Source: Ravibacter arvi | GTDB lineage: Bacteria > Bacteroidota > Bacteroidia > Cytophagales > Spirosomataceae | NCBI RefSeq assembly: GCF_039540405.1 | Contig: NZ_BAABEY010000010.1 | Coordinates: 1 to 64,000 of the forward strand | DNA: 64,000 nt | Reading direction: 5' to 3' | Part shown: one piece after another, positions 1-9,524 of the stretch | How positions within the stretch are numbered: position 1 is the first letter of the stretch | How the letters are laid out: the number at the start of each line of letters is the position of its first letter | Notes under the pieces: generated by a model | Databases searched by the model: none | What the model saw: only the letters and a program-made list of their open reading frames with translations | What the model was told of the DNA's origin: nothing | Program-made: the position numbers and the translations under genes

Positions 1-3000
1 GGTACCGCTGACATTGGTCCCGCTCCAGGTGTAGGTTACCCCGCTGCAGTCTGCGCCTGTACACGCTGCAGTCAGTGTAAAGGAGCTCCCGGCGGCAGGG
101 GTGGTGGTAGAAGCTGTTAGGGTCGGGGTAAACGCGCAGGGCGCGGTAGTAGCCAGGGTAAAGTTCACCGCTTTTTCGGAAAGCAGCGTGGTGCCCTGGT
201 AAACTTTTCCGGTCAGCGTATAATTGCCCGCTGCAGGGACTCTGCCGCCGTCTGGGCCAAAAAGGCCAAATGGGGGAGATCCGCCTACGACCTCCTCCGG
301 TCCCCAGCCCTCCTGGTCATAGCCCGGTCCGTTCAAGCGCAGCAGCACTTTATTGTAGTTGTTCCCTCCGGGCGTATTGCTGATGGTACCATTGGCGATG
401 TCAATGAAATAGTTCATCTGACTGCCGCTCAAAGAGCTGATCTGGATGGTCTCTCCGTCCACAATGTCTTTTACTTTCGTGCGGACACCTGCTGTGCCGG
501 CTTTCCAGAGCGAGAGGGTAAGCGAAACAGGATTGAGACCGCAGCCTGCAGTCTGGGCTACAACGATCGCCGTAGAAGCAGCACTTTGGCAGGTTCCTGG
601 GGTTACTACGCATCTGGCCGTGTAGCTACCCGCCTGGTTAGTAATATGGGAAGCGCCTGTACCTACCTGTGTATTGTCACGGTACCAGGTAATGGTTCCC
701 GCCGAACAGGCCGTACAATTGAGTGTCACCGTTTCATCGGTAGCGGCGCAAACCGTAGAGCCGCTTTTAGTGATGACAGGTGCCGGCGGCGTGGTGCAGC
801 TCGGTGGAATTAATTCAGGTTCGACGGGTTGTATAAAACTTGCAGAAGTGTTAACAGACGTTCCGGTTGAAATACCATTTGCATAGTGATAAGAAAAGCT
901 TTTGATCAGGTTACCATTTGAAGCGTTTTCGCGGATGTCGAGCAACCGGCCGAAACCATCGTAGTTGTACCAGGTTTGCTTGCCGGAGGGATCGGTAACC
1001 GATTTGAGGCCGACGAGGGGAAAGTAGTCATAACTGGTCACGTGGGTACTCACCGTTGTTGTAGAAAGGTTGTCGCGGATACCGGCCTCCTCCCGCCAGG
1101 AAAGTCGGGTCGTGATTCCATTCCGGCTCGTATAGACAACAGGTCTTGCGCGCATGTCGTATCCATTTTCAGACGGGCTTGATAGATTCTCTCCATAAAC
1201 AATCTCAGTAATCCACGGCCCGTTTCCTAATTTTTGCTGAACTTTAAACGGGGCCATGAAGCCCTCAACAGTTCCAAATGTGGTAGTAGGATACCATTTC
1301 TTATATTCGGTTCGGACTACTTTATCAGTGGTATTGCTTGTTTTTTCTTCCTGCTCAATTATTGGGTCAAGAATGTTCCGATCCCGCATCTCCTGGTATA
1401 CAGAATTGCTGCCCGACATCTCATGTGGGTAACGGTAGAGAACTGATTTATCTCTGCCTCTGCTGTCTTTAATTGTACGCCTGGTTAGTTGGTGGTGAGT
1501 GGATTTAGCGTAGTCATACGTAACTATTTCCTCTATAGGATTTGCTCCGGTTAAATCAAACGTTTTAGTAATAGTCGTATCCAAAAAAACGGAACCAATT
1601 TCCTCTTCTAAAGCGGCAATGTTCCATGTATGCCCATGAGCAGAAGCAGGATCTGCAGTAGTACACCAGGAATTAAAAAGGACAAAGCAAGATCCGGGGT
1701 TTGCAGCAGAAGGTTTAAAGGTAGCACGGGCACCATAGTTCCTCAAAAGGGAGTCCGTCATCTTTATGCTGTAGCGGTTTAAAATCTGCTTTACTATCTG
1801 ACTTGATGTATTATATTCGGTTTGTTCCAAAAGTTGCCCACGTTTCCACTCAGAAGAGATTGTTTCTGCAGGAAATATAGAAGAGGTCCAGTCGATAGAT
1901 TGAGTAAATTTGCTTACTGTTTTCCCTATTGATTGCCCAGATCCGTTTTTACGGATTTCCTCAGTTTCAAAGTAAGCCATTGAGGAGCCAGCATTGCTTC
2001 CCAGCATAAAACTGTAACTCTCCGGATATGAAGTATATTCAACAATTTCTTCGATACATAAAGTCTGGTTAAGTGTAACTTGCTTTAATAAGAAATTGTA
2101 AGCTAGGCCACTGATACTTCCCGCGGAAATATTGTTGGTTGAATAAGCACCGGGGTAGTTATATGATTTTCGGATAACCTGTCCCGTGGCATCACTGTTG
2201 ACAATGTCCTTTATTCTGATTCCACCTCCATCTAAGACACCCGCTTGCTGATGAGATTCGTATTCAAAAGTAGTTTTACCTCCTGTTGGGTATTGAATTT
2301 CTTTAAGTGCCCCCGCACGGGTATGGACAAAGCTGGGTAACCGATTAGCCCCATAAGTAGCGCTCGGAGGAGTATTGTACCCGGGAGTATCCCACAATAG
2401 GAGTTTTGAATTGTTCTGACCGTTGTAGAATCCCCATAAATCCTGAGAATAACTTCCGATAATTGGCAATGGAACATCTTCATAGTAGGAAAAGGTGTGG
2501 CTTGGGAGTTCGGATCCGCCTTGAGATTTTTCCTTTACCTTATTTAGTTTCATTCTCTTTAGTACCGGACTGTTAGGATGATCAGGATTTAGAGTATAAT
2601 CTATTTGAGAATATCCGTCGGTACAGTTGAAATAAGATTGCTCAAGTTCGAAGCGCTTGAGTTCAATGAGCGTGCCGGACGACTCCCGTTTGTAAATTAC
2701 AATGGATGAAAGCCGCTTTGCTCCCGTGAGATCCTGCCTGTCTGAGGCGTATAGGAAGCTAATCTGTCCATTTTTGAAATGGATATGAGCCGGATATATG
2801 GTATGGATTGACCGACTTGCTGCGCCCCGTGGGTAGTCTGCTTCTGTAACTCCAGATGGCCGCTTTTTCAATACCAAAGTAGTAGACCACAACATAGGCT
2901 GACTAACCAGCACAGGATCTGTATATTCGATCAATATCGTGTCCATACGGTTAGCAGAGATTATACTCGATAGGTACCAGGACGAGGCGAAATTGTAAGA

Positions 3001-3828
3001 GAAATCGCCAGTGTGAGAGGTGATTTCCGTTGAGGATTTGCCTTTTACGGTTCCACCAAATTGATAGATGGTTCCGTCTACATCGGTCATGGTTTTGCCA
3101 AAAATCTTAATAGGCTTATAGGGAACTGTAAGGGCAGCGAGTGATCCAAGCGGTTGATTGGCTGTTCTTCGACGATTGGCGTACAGAATCCGCCCGCTTT
3201 GTTCGTTGAAATTGTAAAAGTAGCTATCCTGTAAACCATCCATTAAAGTGCCGTCATGTTCTGCTAATCTTCCGATATAGCAATTAAAAGCATCTGTATC
3301 GGATGACTCAGGTGCTGGCTGTTCGAAGAAACCGCCACTCATCTCATCCGGCTTACCCCTGACAGCTCGAGTTATGGCGCCGCCCGCTTGTAATGACCAG
3401 GACAATCCAACTGAAGTAGCCAAATCGTTTACCCGCACACCTCCCGGGTGATAGTTTAGAGATATAGGTAGTTTTAAGTTTCCAGATTTTATCTCGTAGA
3501 TGGGTACAGAAACTGATACTGTCCCTCTGCTCAAATTTACAGGTACTTCTCCGAAGCGACCCAGCATTGCTGCGTCAGGTGATGGAGGAAGAATATTAGG
3601 TATATAAGACTTCGCTGAGGGGCCATTTTGGGACGCAAGATTTTTGCTCACCCGAGAATTAGTAGTATCTTTTGTAGTCGGGTCTAACACAATAGTATCC
3701 TTTTTTATCGGTAACTTTGTAATGGGATACTCTTTTCCGATTGAGGATTTCGTAAGCGGTCTTGTTTGTTGTCCAGTAGCCGAAAGGCACGACATCCAAT
3801 AAAGGAGGATAAGTATGAATTGTTTCAT
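1..3828 (-). CDS. RHS/YD-repeat family secreted protein, C-terminus cut by window edge
   Basis: The frame is open from an ATG at 3828 to base 1, giving 1276 codons with no stop seen in this window. It begins with a signal-like stretch (MKQFILILLYWMSCLSATGQ). Residues of about 75-165 match the Bacteroidota RHS N-terminal type (motifs PSPDAAMLGRFGEVPV, PISLNYHPGGVRV, VGLSWSLQAGGAITR). YD-like text occurs near residues 490-500 (ALKEIQYPTG) and 937-963 (SVTDPSGKQTWYNYDGFGRL). The region after about residue 1000 contains Ig/PKD-like segments with paired cysteines. Such proteins are usually exported shells, sometimes ending in a toxin domain, but the C-terminus lies outside the window, so no toxin can be claimed. 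It starts 14 bases after the stop of the gene at 3843-6191, so the two are probably cotranscribed. Confidence 0.85.
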   Translation of the reverse strand, partial: MKQFILILLYWMSCLSATGQQTRPLTKSSIGKEYPITKLPIKKDTIVLDPTTKDTTNSRVSKNLASQNGPSAKSYIPNILPPSPDAAMLGRFGEVPVNLSRGTVSVSVPIYEIKSGNLKLPISLNYHPGGVRVNDLATSVGLSWSLQAGGAITRAVRGKPDEMSGGFFEQPAPESSDTDAFNCYIGRLAEHDGTLMDGLQDSYFYNFNEQSGRILYANRRRTANQPLGSLAALTVPYKPIKIFGKTMTDVDGTIYQFGGTVKGKSSTEITSHTGDFSYNFASSWYLSSIISANRMDTILIEYTDPVLVSQPMLWSTTLVLKKRPSGVTEADYPRGAASRSIHTIYPAHIHFKNGQISFLYASDRQDLTGAKRLSSIVIYKRESSGTLIELKRFELEQSYFNCTDGYSQIDYTLNPDHPNSPVLKRMKLNKVKEKSQGGSELPSHTFSYYEDVPLPIIGSYSQDLWGFYNGQNNSKLLLWDTPGYNTPPSATYGANRLPSFVHTRAGALKEIQYPTGGKTTFEYESHQQAGVLDGGGIRIKDIVNSDATGQVIRKSYNYPGAYSTNNISAGSISGLAYNFLLKQVTLNQTLCIEEIVEYTSYPESYSFMLGSNAGSSMAYFETEEIRKNGSGQSIGKTVSKFTQSIDWTSSIFPAETISSEWKRGQLLEQTEYNTSSQIVKQILNRYSIKMTDSLLRNYGARATFKPSAANPGSCFVLFNSWCTTADPASAHGHTWNIAALEEEIGSVFLDTTITKTFDLTGANPIEEIVTYDYAKSTHHQLTRRTIKDSRGRDKSVLYRYPHEMSGSNSVYQEMRDRNILDPIIEQEEKTSNTTDKVVRTEYKKWYPTTTFGTVEGFMAPFKVQQKLGNGPWITEIVYGENLSSPSENGYDMRARPVVYTSRNGITTRLSWREEAGIRDNLSTTTVSTHVTSYDYFPLVGLKSVTDPSGKQTWYNYDGFGRLLDIRENASNGNLIKSFSYHYANGISTGTSVNTSASFIQPVEPELIPPSCTTPPAPVITKSGSTVCAATDETVTLNCTACSAGTITWYRDNTQVGTGASHITNQAGSYTARCVVTPGTCQSAASTAIVVAQTAGCGLNPVSLTLSLWKAGTAGVRTKVKDIVDGETIQISSLSGSQMNYFIDIANGTISNTPGGNNYNKVLLRLNGPGYDQEGWGPEEVVGGSPPFGLFGPDGGRVPAAGNYTLTGKVYQGTTLLSEKAVNFTLATTAPCAFTPTLTASTTTPAAGSSFTLTAACTGADCSGVTYTWSGTNVSGT

Positions 3829-3842
3829 TACAAAATGATTGA

Positions 3843-6191
3843 TTATTGCTTCAAGAGGATCGAAGATACCATTCTGTCGCTACCTTTTTCTCGGATGGTT
3901 ATGATATAGCTTCCTGAAGGCCAATTTCTTGTGTCAAATGAAGTTGAAAAAGTTTCCGGGTTTGGGGAATGGGATTCCTGTAGGATCAGTTTGCCGTTTG
4001 TATCAATTATTTTAATCTCGACTGAGGAAGCTTTGGATGTTACCTTAAGATTTGCCTGATCGCTGACCGGGTTGGGATATACCAATAGCTGAGGGTTTTC
4101 TATCTCCAATCCGCCAGACAATTTCAGTGTTGGGATTAGCCCGAAGTCCCATGATTGGGCGTATTCAGGGGTTAATTCCCGGGTTTCAGCGTGGATAGTT
4201 GCTATCCCTTCGGGTTGTCGGCCTGCGGTTGTTTTCATGCCCAGTTCTCCGGTATTTACGCTTACCTGGTATCCGGCGCCAGCCGGCACATCCCGGGCTT
4301 CAAATTGGTAATGTCCATCCTGGTCCGACCTCGCTACGGCCAACCTGCTCTCATTTTCCCAAAGTTCCACCGGTATATTGCCCATCCCGGGCTCTTCAAT
4401 ATCCTGGAAATTGTCCTGGTTGAGGTCCAGCCATACCCTGCCACTTATCGGACTGTCCGCTTCGCCTGAAATAACCTCGATCCCGCCTATACCATTGGCT
4501 TTTCCGAAAGTACCGGGCTGCGCATTGCTGAAGAAATCCCAACTGCGTGCATTTTGTCCGTTAGTACGGTAGAAGGCCCTTATCCCGGCGGTATTGAAGG
4601 TGGTGTCGGGTTCATGTGCCGAAGAAAGAATTTCGCCTGTCCGGGGCAAAACGGCGACACTCCCATTGGCAGTTTCTTCCCGTATGATTCTTTCGCCCCC
4701 TCCCAGCTGTACTTCATAAAAACCGTCGCGAAAAAAGAATTCTCCGCCTGCAGGTCCTTGCAAATTTCCACGTCCCTTGCTGGTAAATGTTCCGGTACTG
4801 CCATCTGCTTCCAGCTTGAACCGGCGTCCGGAAAAGGAATTTTTGTCTTGTCGGGCAACACGGATGATATCGCCGGCGGTAATCCCGTTGACGGCCATTT
4901 TCCCCTCCGGGTCAGGCTGCCCGACGCCTGAAAGGTGCCCGAACCGATCCATGATGCCCAGGATCATGCTCCCGTCCTGATCGAATGCAATAGAGGACAA
5001 AACTGGCTGGGGATGGTGTGCAAATGAAGGGAAATCACTATTGAGTGCTTTCCGGAAATCATCGGTCCAGGCATTCCATTGCGAGGAGCCCAATCCTGCC
5101 ATAGCCTCACCGCGCGGATAGTCCAGAGAGCATGTGAAAACAGGTTTGAATTCACGTGTTTTCGGATCAAGCTGATACACGAAAGCCTTGAGATCAGCGG
5201 GCTTTCCGGATTTTGCGGCATCGCATACCGTACCTATATATACGAGACCTTGATAAGCCGTTACGGCAAAGGGTCTGCAATCACCTCCTTTGCAACCGTC
5301 GACCGGGACCGGGAACGATTCAATGTCGGCTGCAGTGGGCCGGGCGCTGGTGTCTGCCGGGATGCGGATACCGTAGAGGGTCTTGTTGTGAAGGTTCATC
5401 AAGTAAAGACGGTTGTCAGCGCCGATGGCCATGCCGCCGAGGCTAATCCTGCCCACATCGTTTATCAGAAGCGAATCGCGACTTTTGGATAGCTCATTGC
5501 CGGATAGCCCGCCGTGGTGATCGGCTCCCGTCGGGATGCCAAGGGCTTGCAAGTCAAGATAGGGATAAGTCTTGCCGCTTTGCCAATCGGTCCGGTAAAT
5601 GCCACCGGTACCCAATATACCGTATCCTACATGCCGCTTTGAAAAGGCAGACGAAAACAACTGCCGGCCCCTTTTGTCATAAGCCACGCCCCAAAGCGCT
5701 CCTGTAAGCCCGGATGTTGCCAGTTTTTTGGCAGGCAAGGCTGCATTTCCGGTTAAGGACACCGCTACCAATGAATAAGTACTGTCATTGCCTTTTCCCT
5801 GGATGTAAACCGGAGCCGCTGCATACACTGTATCAGATTCAGCTGTTGTGGCAGTCCAATCCAGGTTTGAACGCGGGCTTTGCAGATAACGTACCGAATA
5901 CGTAGATGAAGAAAAATCTTGGTGACTGAATACAACACGGACCCTTTTTCCTGCTGGAATATCCAGATAATATTGTCCGTTCTCATCTGAAATGGCCTGA
6001 GCCAGCAGCGCTTCCGGTTCGGATCCGTTGTTGCCGTAAGCGCTTACTATTGCACCCGAAAGAGAAACAGATGAAGCGTGGCTATGTCCGCCAATTACTA
6101 CTTTACCACTTACTTGTGCACTGGCAAATTGAAAACCGGCTTGCGCAAATAATATTACAAAGTACAGTGCGTACTTTTGCCTTACTCTCAT
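3843..6191 (-). CDS. Secreted SdrD-B-like protein with type IX sorting tail
   Basis: 782 residues. A signal peptide (about 1-26, ending FASA) is followed by a carboxypeptidase-regulatory-like beta domain (VSGKVVIGG, DENGQYYLDIPAG). A long middle part, about residues 110-570, has repeated short beta segments and may be a propeller. An SdrD-B-like domain lies near 600-670 (SGRVWLDLNQDNFQD, DQDGHYQFEA). The last 80 residues (LLVYPNPVSDQANLKV, WPSGSYIITI) form a typical type A C-terminal sorting domain, so export through the type IX system (sprA lies at 42495) and attachment or release at the surface are expected. Ligand or enzymatic role is not recognised. It is the first gene of a likely pair with the RHS-type gene downstream. 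Confidence 0.85.
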   Translation of the reverse strand: MRVRQKYALYFVILFAQAGFQFASAQVSGKVVIGGHSHASSVSLSGAIVSAYGNNGSEPEALLAQAISDENGQYYLDIPAGKRVRVVFSHQDFSSSTYSVRYLQSPRSNLDWTATTAESDTVYAAAPVYIQGKGNDSTYSLVAVSLTGNAALPAKKLATSGLTGALWGVAYDKRGRQLFSSAFSKRHVGYGILGTGGIYRTDWQSGKTYPYLDLQALGIPTGADHHGGLSGNELSKSRDSLLINDVGRISLGGMAIGADNRLYLMNLHNKTLYGIRIPADTSARPTAADIESFPVPVDGCKGGDCRPFAVTAYQGLVYIGTVCDAAKSGKPADLKAFVYQLDPKTREFKPVFTCSLDYPRGEAMAGLGSSQWNAWTDDFRKALNSDFPSFAHHPQPVLSSIAFDQDGSMILGIMDRFGHLSGVGQPDPEGKMAVNGITAGDIIRVARQDKNSFSGRRFKLEADGSTGTFTSKGRGNLQGPAGGEFFFRDGFYEVQLGGGERIIREETANGSVAVLPRTGEILSSAHEPDTTFNTAGIRAFYRTNGQNARSWDFFSNAQPGTFGKANGIGGIEVISGEADSPISGRVWLDLNQDNFQDIEEPGMGNIPVELWENESRLAVARSDQDGHYQFEARDVPAGAGYQVSVNTGELGMKTTAGRQPEGIATIHAETRELTPEYAQSWDFGLIPTLKLSGGLEIENPQLLVYPNPVSDQANLKVTSKASSVEIKIIDTNGKLILQESHSPNPETFSTSFDTRNWPSGSYIITIREKGSDRMVSSILLKQ

Positions 6192-6796
6192 AATAGAATA
6201 GTATAAATATAGTCAATCCAGAAAGGGGAGTTAATAAAGACAGAACGTCAGGAAGCGACCGGTTTTCGGAGCAACTGCCACATTATTTGATTACCAGAAA
6301 TTGCAGAGTATTCTTGCGAGAAGCGTGTTACATTCATAACAGACAAGTTAGTATTGGTCGAAAAGAGTTGGGCCAAATGTATTTATTTGTTTCAATAAAA
6401 AAAATAATTCACAATAAAAAAGAGTGAAAATCATAAATTAATGTGCAATGCGAGTAGAAAAGTACACAATAGAGCCCAAATGGCTAAGTGATTCCTGCAG
6501 GTCTGGTTAAAAATGTAGTAACAAAAAATGTTTTTATGGTTGATGCAAAAGTGCTTTCGTATCCTTCCGGTAAAACCCATATTACCGACGTATATTTTTA
6601 CAAGTTGGGTAGCCATTGATGCTGTTTAATGCCTTTTTTCTTGTAAGTGGCCATGAATAAATACATGGCCGCGGTCATTCGGCTGCCTGTCAAAAAGAGA
6701 GAAAACCACCCCGGTGGATTTCATAGCGCCGTTAATTCGAGAGGGGAAGTTGGGATACTTATTGTCATTTGCCGTCGTAGCTTAGAATCTTGTCAT
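6192..6796. other. 605-bp gene-free stretch between the secreted-protein pair and the sugar-acid locus
   Basis: Both flanking genes are on the minus strand, so this stretch holds the promoter of the gene at 3843-6191 and the 3' end of the MFS operon. It is AT-rich from about 6360 to 6440. A minus-strand -7-like element lies at 6374-6381. An imperfect terminator candidate, GGCCATG/CATGGCC with an 8-base loop, lies at 6649-6670 but has no clear U-tract on either strand. Short open frames here (for example 6431-6616 and 6647-6832) have no recognisable signal or family features, and I do not call them genes. Confidence 0.6.
6374..6381 (-). promoter_or_regulatory. Possible -7 element TACATTTG for the 6191 gene
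   Basis: Read on the minus strand the bases are TACATTTG, matching the Bacteroidota -7 consensus TAnnTTTG. The identical octamer occurs in front of atpA. It lies about 180 bases before the ATG at 6191, and no TTTG is seen at the -33 spacing, so the assignment is weak. Confidence 0.3.
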
Positions 6797-8074
6797 CTAC
6801 ACTGCATGCCGCTTAAACTGCTTGGTCAGTAAATGAATGATCAGCCAGGTTCCCAGGTAGGTGATGCCGCAAACTGAAAAGAGCAGATTGTACCCCCCGG
6901 AGAGGTTACCGGCCAGCTTATAGCGGTCGAGCAGGTCGCCCACGAACATAGGGAAGAGGAATCCGCCGATGGCGCCCGCCATTCCGGCAATTCCCGCCAC
7001 AGAACTGACCGATTCTTTCGGGAAAAGGTCGGTTGTGAGGGTAAAGATATTGGTCGACCAGGTCTGGTGCAAAGCTACCGCAGTACTGAGCACGGCTACG
7101 GCGATCCAGACGTGGTGAATGAATTGCATGCTGATCACCATCAGTTCAAGGACCGCAACCATCAGGAGCGTATACTTCCTGGCGTTTACGGTAGTCCAAC
7201 CCTTTTTGATCAGGGCCGAAGAAATATACCCGCCAACGATGCTGCCGGTCGTGGTGGCGAGGTAGATGACCATTAGCGGAAGGCTGGGTTTTTTCAGGTC
7301 AAGGCCGTAGGTGAGCGAAAAATAGGAGGGGAGCCAGAAAAGAAAGAACCAGTAAATGGGATCGATAAAAAACTTGCCGACTACAACTGCCCAGGTTTGC
7401 GGAAGCGACAGCAGCTTCTTCCAGGACATCGGTTTGCCCGACTGGGTCTGGTACTGTTCCTGGCCGCTGACAATGAGGTCCAATTCCTGTTGTGTAATCC
7501 GTTTCTGGCGCATCGGGATTTCGTAAAAAATCCACCAGAGTATGAGCCAGGCAAAGCCGAGCCCGCCGGTGATCCAGAAGACTTCTTTCCAGGTATAAAA
7601 ATTCAGGATCAGGGGCGTTACAAGCAGCGCTGCTACCACGCCCAGGCTCGCACCGGCATTGATAATCCCGGTCGCAATTCCCTTTTCTTTTTTCGGAAAC
7701 CACTCGGAAACGACTTTCATGGCGGCGGGAAAATTCCCCGCTTCACCAATGCCCAATACGATCCGTACGGTTACAAACTGGACCATATTCCGTGAAACCG
7801 CATGCAGCATCCCCGCGAGGCTCCAGATAATTACCGCGATACTATACCCTTTTTTGGTTCCCAGGAAGTCGACCATACGGCCCATGGTCAAAAGGCCAAC
7901 CGCATAAGCGGCACTGAAAGCCATCACGATCCGGGAATAATCCGATTCCGACCAACCGAACTCTACTTCCAGGATAGGTTTCAAAAGGCCGATGACCTGT
8001 CTGTCAACATAGTTGATCGTAGTGGCTACCAGGACCAGCGCCACGATTAACCATCTGTAATTGTTAATTTTCAT
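6797..8074 (-). CDS. MFS transporter, anion:cation symporter family (hexuronate/galactonate type)
   Basis: 425 residues with about 12 hydrophobic segments, an inner-membrane proton-coupled importer. The first helix (INYVDRQVIGLLKP) and the loop after helix 4 (RIVLGIGEAGNFPAAMKVVSEWFP) are hallmarks of the ACS family that includes the hexuronate carrier ExuT and the galactonate carrier DgoT. The length is normal. It is the last gene of a minus-strand series that contains three sugar-acid dehydratases, so it probably imports a uronate, an aldonate or their dehydrated 2-keto-3-deoxy product. Which of these cannot be read from sequence. It follows the dgoD-like gene after a 136-base gap that contains a heptamer repeat array. 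Confidence 0.88.
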   Translation of the reverse strand: MKINNYRWLIVALVLVATTINYVDRQVIGLLKPILEVEFGWSESDYSRIVMAFSAAYAVGLLTMGRMVDFLGTKKGYSIAVIIWSLAGMLHAVSRNMVQFVTVRIVLGIGEAGNFPAAMKVVSEWFPKKEKGIATGIINAGASLGVVAALLVTPLILNFYTWKEVFWITGGLGFAWLILWWIFYEIPMRQKRITQQELDLIVSGQEQYQTQSGKPMSWKKLLSLPQTWAVVVGKFFIDPIYWFFLFWLPSYFSLTYGLDLKKPSLPLMVIYLATTTGSIVGGYISSALIKKGWTTVNARKYTLLMVAVLELMVISMQFIHHVWIAVAVLSTAVALHQTWSTNIFTLTTDLFPKESVSSVAGIAGMAGAIGGFLFPMFVGDLLDRYKLAGNLSGGYNLLFSVCGITYLGTWLIIHLLTKQFKRHAV

Positions 8075-8160
8075 CAGTTGGTTTTAAAGGGTATTCAGGA
8101 TTTTCTTACAAAAGGCCGGGTACATCACGGGTTACTGGTTCACATTTCAACACTAATCCC

Positions 8161-8209
8161 CCGATTTCCGACTTCCGACCTCCGCCTTCCGATTACCGCC
8201 TTCCCCCTC
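8161..8209. repeat. Heptamer array (consensus CCGAYTT), 7 units
   Basis: Seven consecutive 7-bp units read CCGATTT, CCGACTT, CCGACCT, CCGCCTT, CCGATTA, CCGCCTT and CCCCCTC. The array ends one base before the stop codon of the dgoD-like gene (8211-8213), so it lies immediately downstream of that gene in its mRNA. The same unit occurs at 22599-22640 and 31713-31790. Confidence 0.9.
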
Positions 8210-8210
8210 C

Positions 8211-9458
8211 CTACCAATCCACCACCGACCCGTCCAGCGCATTATAGGATTCCGGGTTTTTCCAGTCGTGGCCGATTTTGTCGGCGAGGGCCGCATCGTC
8301 CAGTTCCACGCCCAGGCCCGGCGCAGCGGGCAGCATCACCGTACCGTCTTTCTGGAGTTTGAACGGGTTTTTGATATAGCCTTCGCCCAGGGATACTTGT
8401 TCCTGTACCAGGAAGTTGGGAATAGCGCCCGCCAGTTGAAGGCCGGCGGCCAGTGAGATCGGGCCCATCGGGTTGTGGGGCGCAATAGGCACGTAATAAG
8501 CTTCCGCCATACCGGCAATCAGTCGGCCTTCCGTAATTCCACCGGCGTGGCAAAGGTCGGGTTGCAGAATTGCGGCTGCTCCTTTTTCAAGAATTTCCCG
8601 GAAGCCCCATTTGGTGAATATCCGTTCACCCGTGGCGATGGGAAGATGGGTCCCCCTGGCAATGTCTACGAGCGTGTCTACATTCTGCGCCTGGCAGGGT
8701 TCTTCAACAAACATAGGTTTGAACGGTTCCAGTTCTTTGATCAGCAGCTTGGAAGTCTGTGGCGGGATGGCGCCGTGAAAATCGATGGCGATGTCCATTT
8801 CGTCGCCTCCTGCTTCACGAAGCGCTGCAAAGGCGTCGGTGGCATGTTGGATGAATTTCGGGTTTTCCACAAAATTAGCGGGGTTTTTCTTGGCCACCCC
8901 GGTTTTGATTACGGTATACCCTTCCTGTTTTCTTTTCTTCATGTCTTCCGGCGTGCCGGCACGTCCGTAAATCCGGACCCGGTCGCGGGTCGGGCCTCCG
9001 AGCAGCTCATATACGGGAACATTCAGCAGTTTCCCTTTGATGTCCCAGAGTGCATGGTCGACACCGCTCAGTGCGCTGGTGAGAATAGGGCCGCCCCGGT
9101 AGAAGGCATGTCGGTAAATGGCCTGCCAGTGGTGAATAATATGACGGGGATCCTTGCCGATCAGGTAAGGTTCCAGCTCTTTGATGGCCGTTTGAATGGT
9201 GAGCGCCCTTCCTTCCAGCAAGGGCTCGCCGAGACCGGTCACGCCTGCGTCGGTGTGAATCTTGAGAAATATCCAGCGGGGTTTTACCAGGAAAGTCTCG
9301 AGGCGCGTGATTTTCACGCTGCTGTAACCTTCAAACCTGCCGGGATTTGCGGCATAGGAGGATCTGGGTAAAACAAGAGCGCCGACACCTGCCGCGCCCA
9401 GGAGTGTTTGAATAACGGTGCGCCTCGTTGCGCGACCGGGTTGGATAGAATTTTTCAT
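8211..9458 (-). CDS. Galactonate-dehydratase-like enolase superfamily enzyme with Tat-type signal
   Basis: Family role: D-galactonate to 2-dehydro-3-deoxy-D-galactonate and water, Mg2+ dependent. The sequence resembles E. coli DgoD through most of its length (PRWIFLKIHTD, GEPLLEGRA, YRGGPILTSALSG, ILQPDLCHAGGITE). Metal and catalytic positions are visible: IDFHG (Asp and His), VEEP, GER and APHNP (general-base His). I chose the ATG at 9458 rather than 9518 because it places a twin-arginine-like signal at the N-terminus (TRRTVIQTLLG, then a hydrophobic stretch ending SSYA), which E. coli DgoD lacks. That predicts a periplasmic enzyme. It sits 66 bases after lacI and before the MFS gene. Substrate could be another aldonate; gluconate dehydratases share this fold. 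Confidence 0.85.
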   Translation of the reverse strand: MKNSIQPGRATRRTVIQTLLGAAGVGALVLPRSSYAANPGRFEGYSSVKITRLETFLVKPRWIFLKIHTDAGVTGLGEPLLEGRALTIQTAIKELEPYLIGKDPRHIIHHWQAIYRHAFYRGGPILTSALSGVDHALWDIKGKLLNVPVYELLGGPTRDRVRIYGRAGTPEDMKKRKQEGYTVIKTGVAKKNPANFVENPKFIQHATDAFAALREAGGDEMDIAIDFHGAIPPQTSKLLIKELEPFKPMFVEEPCQAQNVDTLVDIARGTHLPIATGERIFTKWGFREILEKGAAAILQPDLCHAGGITEGRLIAGMAEAYYVPIAPHNPMGPISLAAGLQLAGAIPNFLVQEQVSLGEGYIKNPFKLQKDGTVMLPAAPGLGVELDDAALADKIGHDWKNPESYNALDGSVVDW

Positions 9459-9524
9459 AAGGATTTCGGTTAGAGTCTGATAGGTCCGGGAGTCTCCGGG
9501 GTCGGGCTGTTTTGACATGGCTGA

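Noticed and set aside
8475..9371. 298-codon plus-strand open frame
   Set aside because: It is antisense to the dgoD-like gene, which has clear family motifs; the opposite frame shows none and arises from codon bias.
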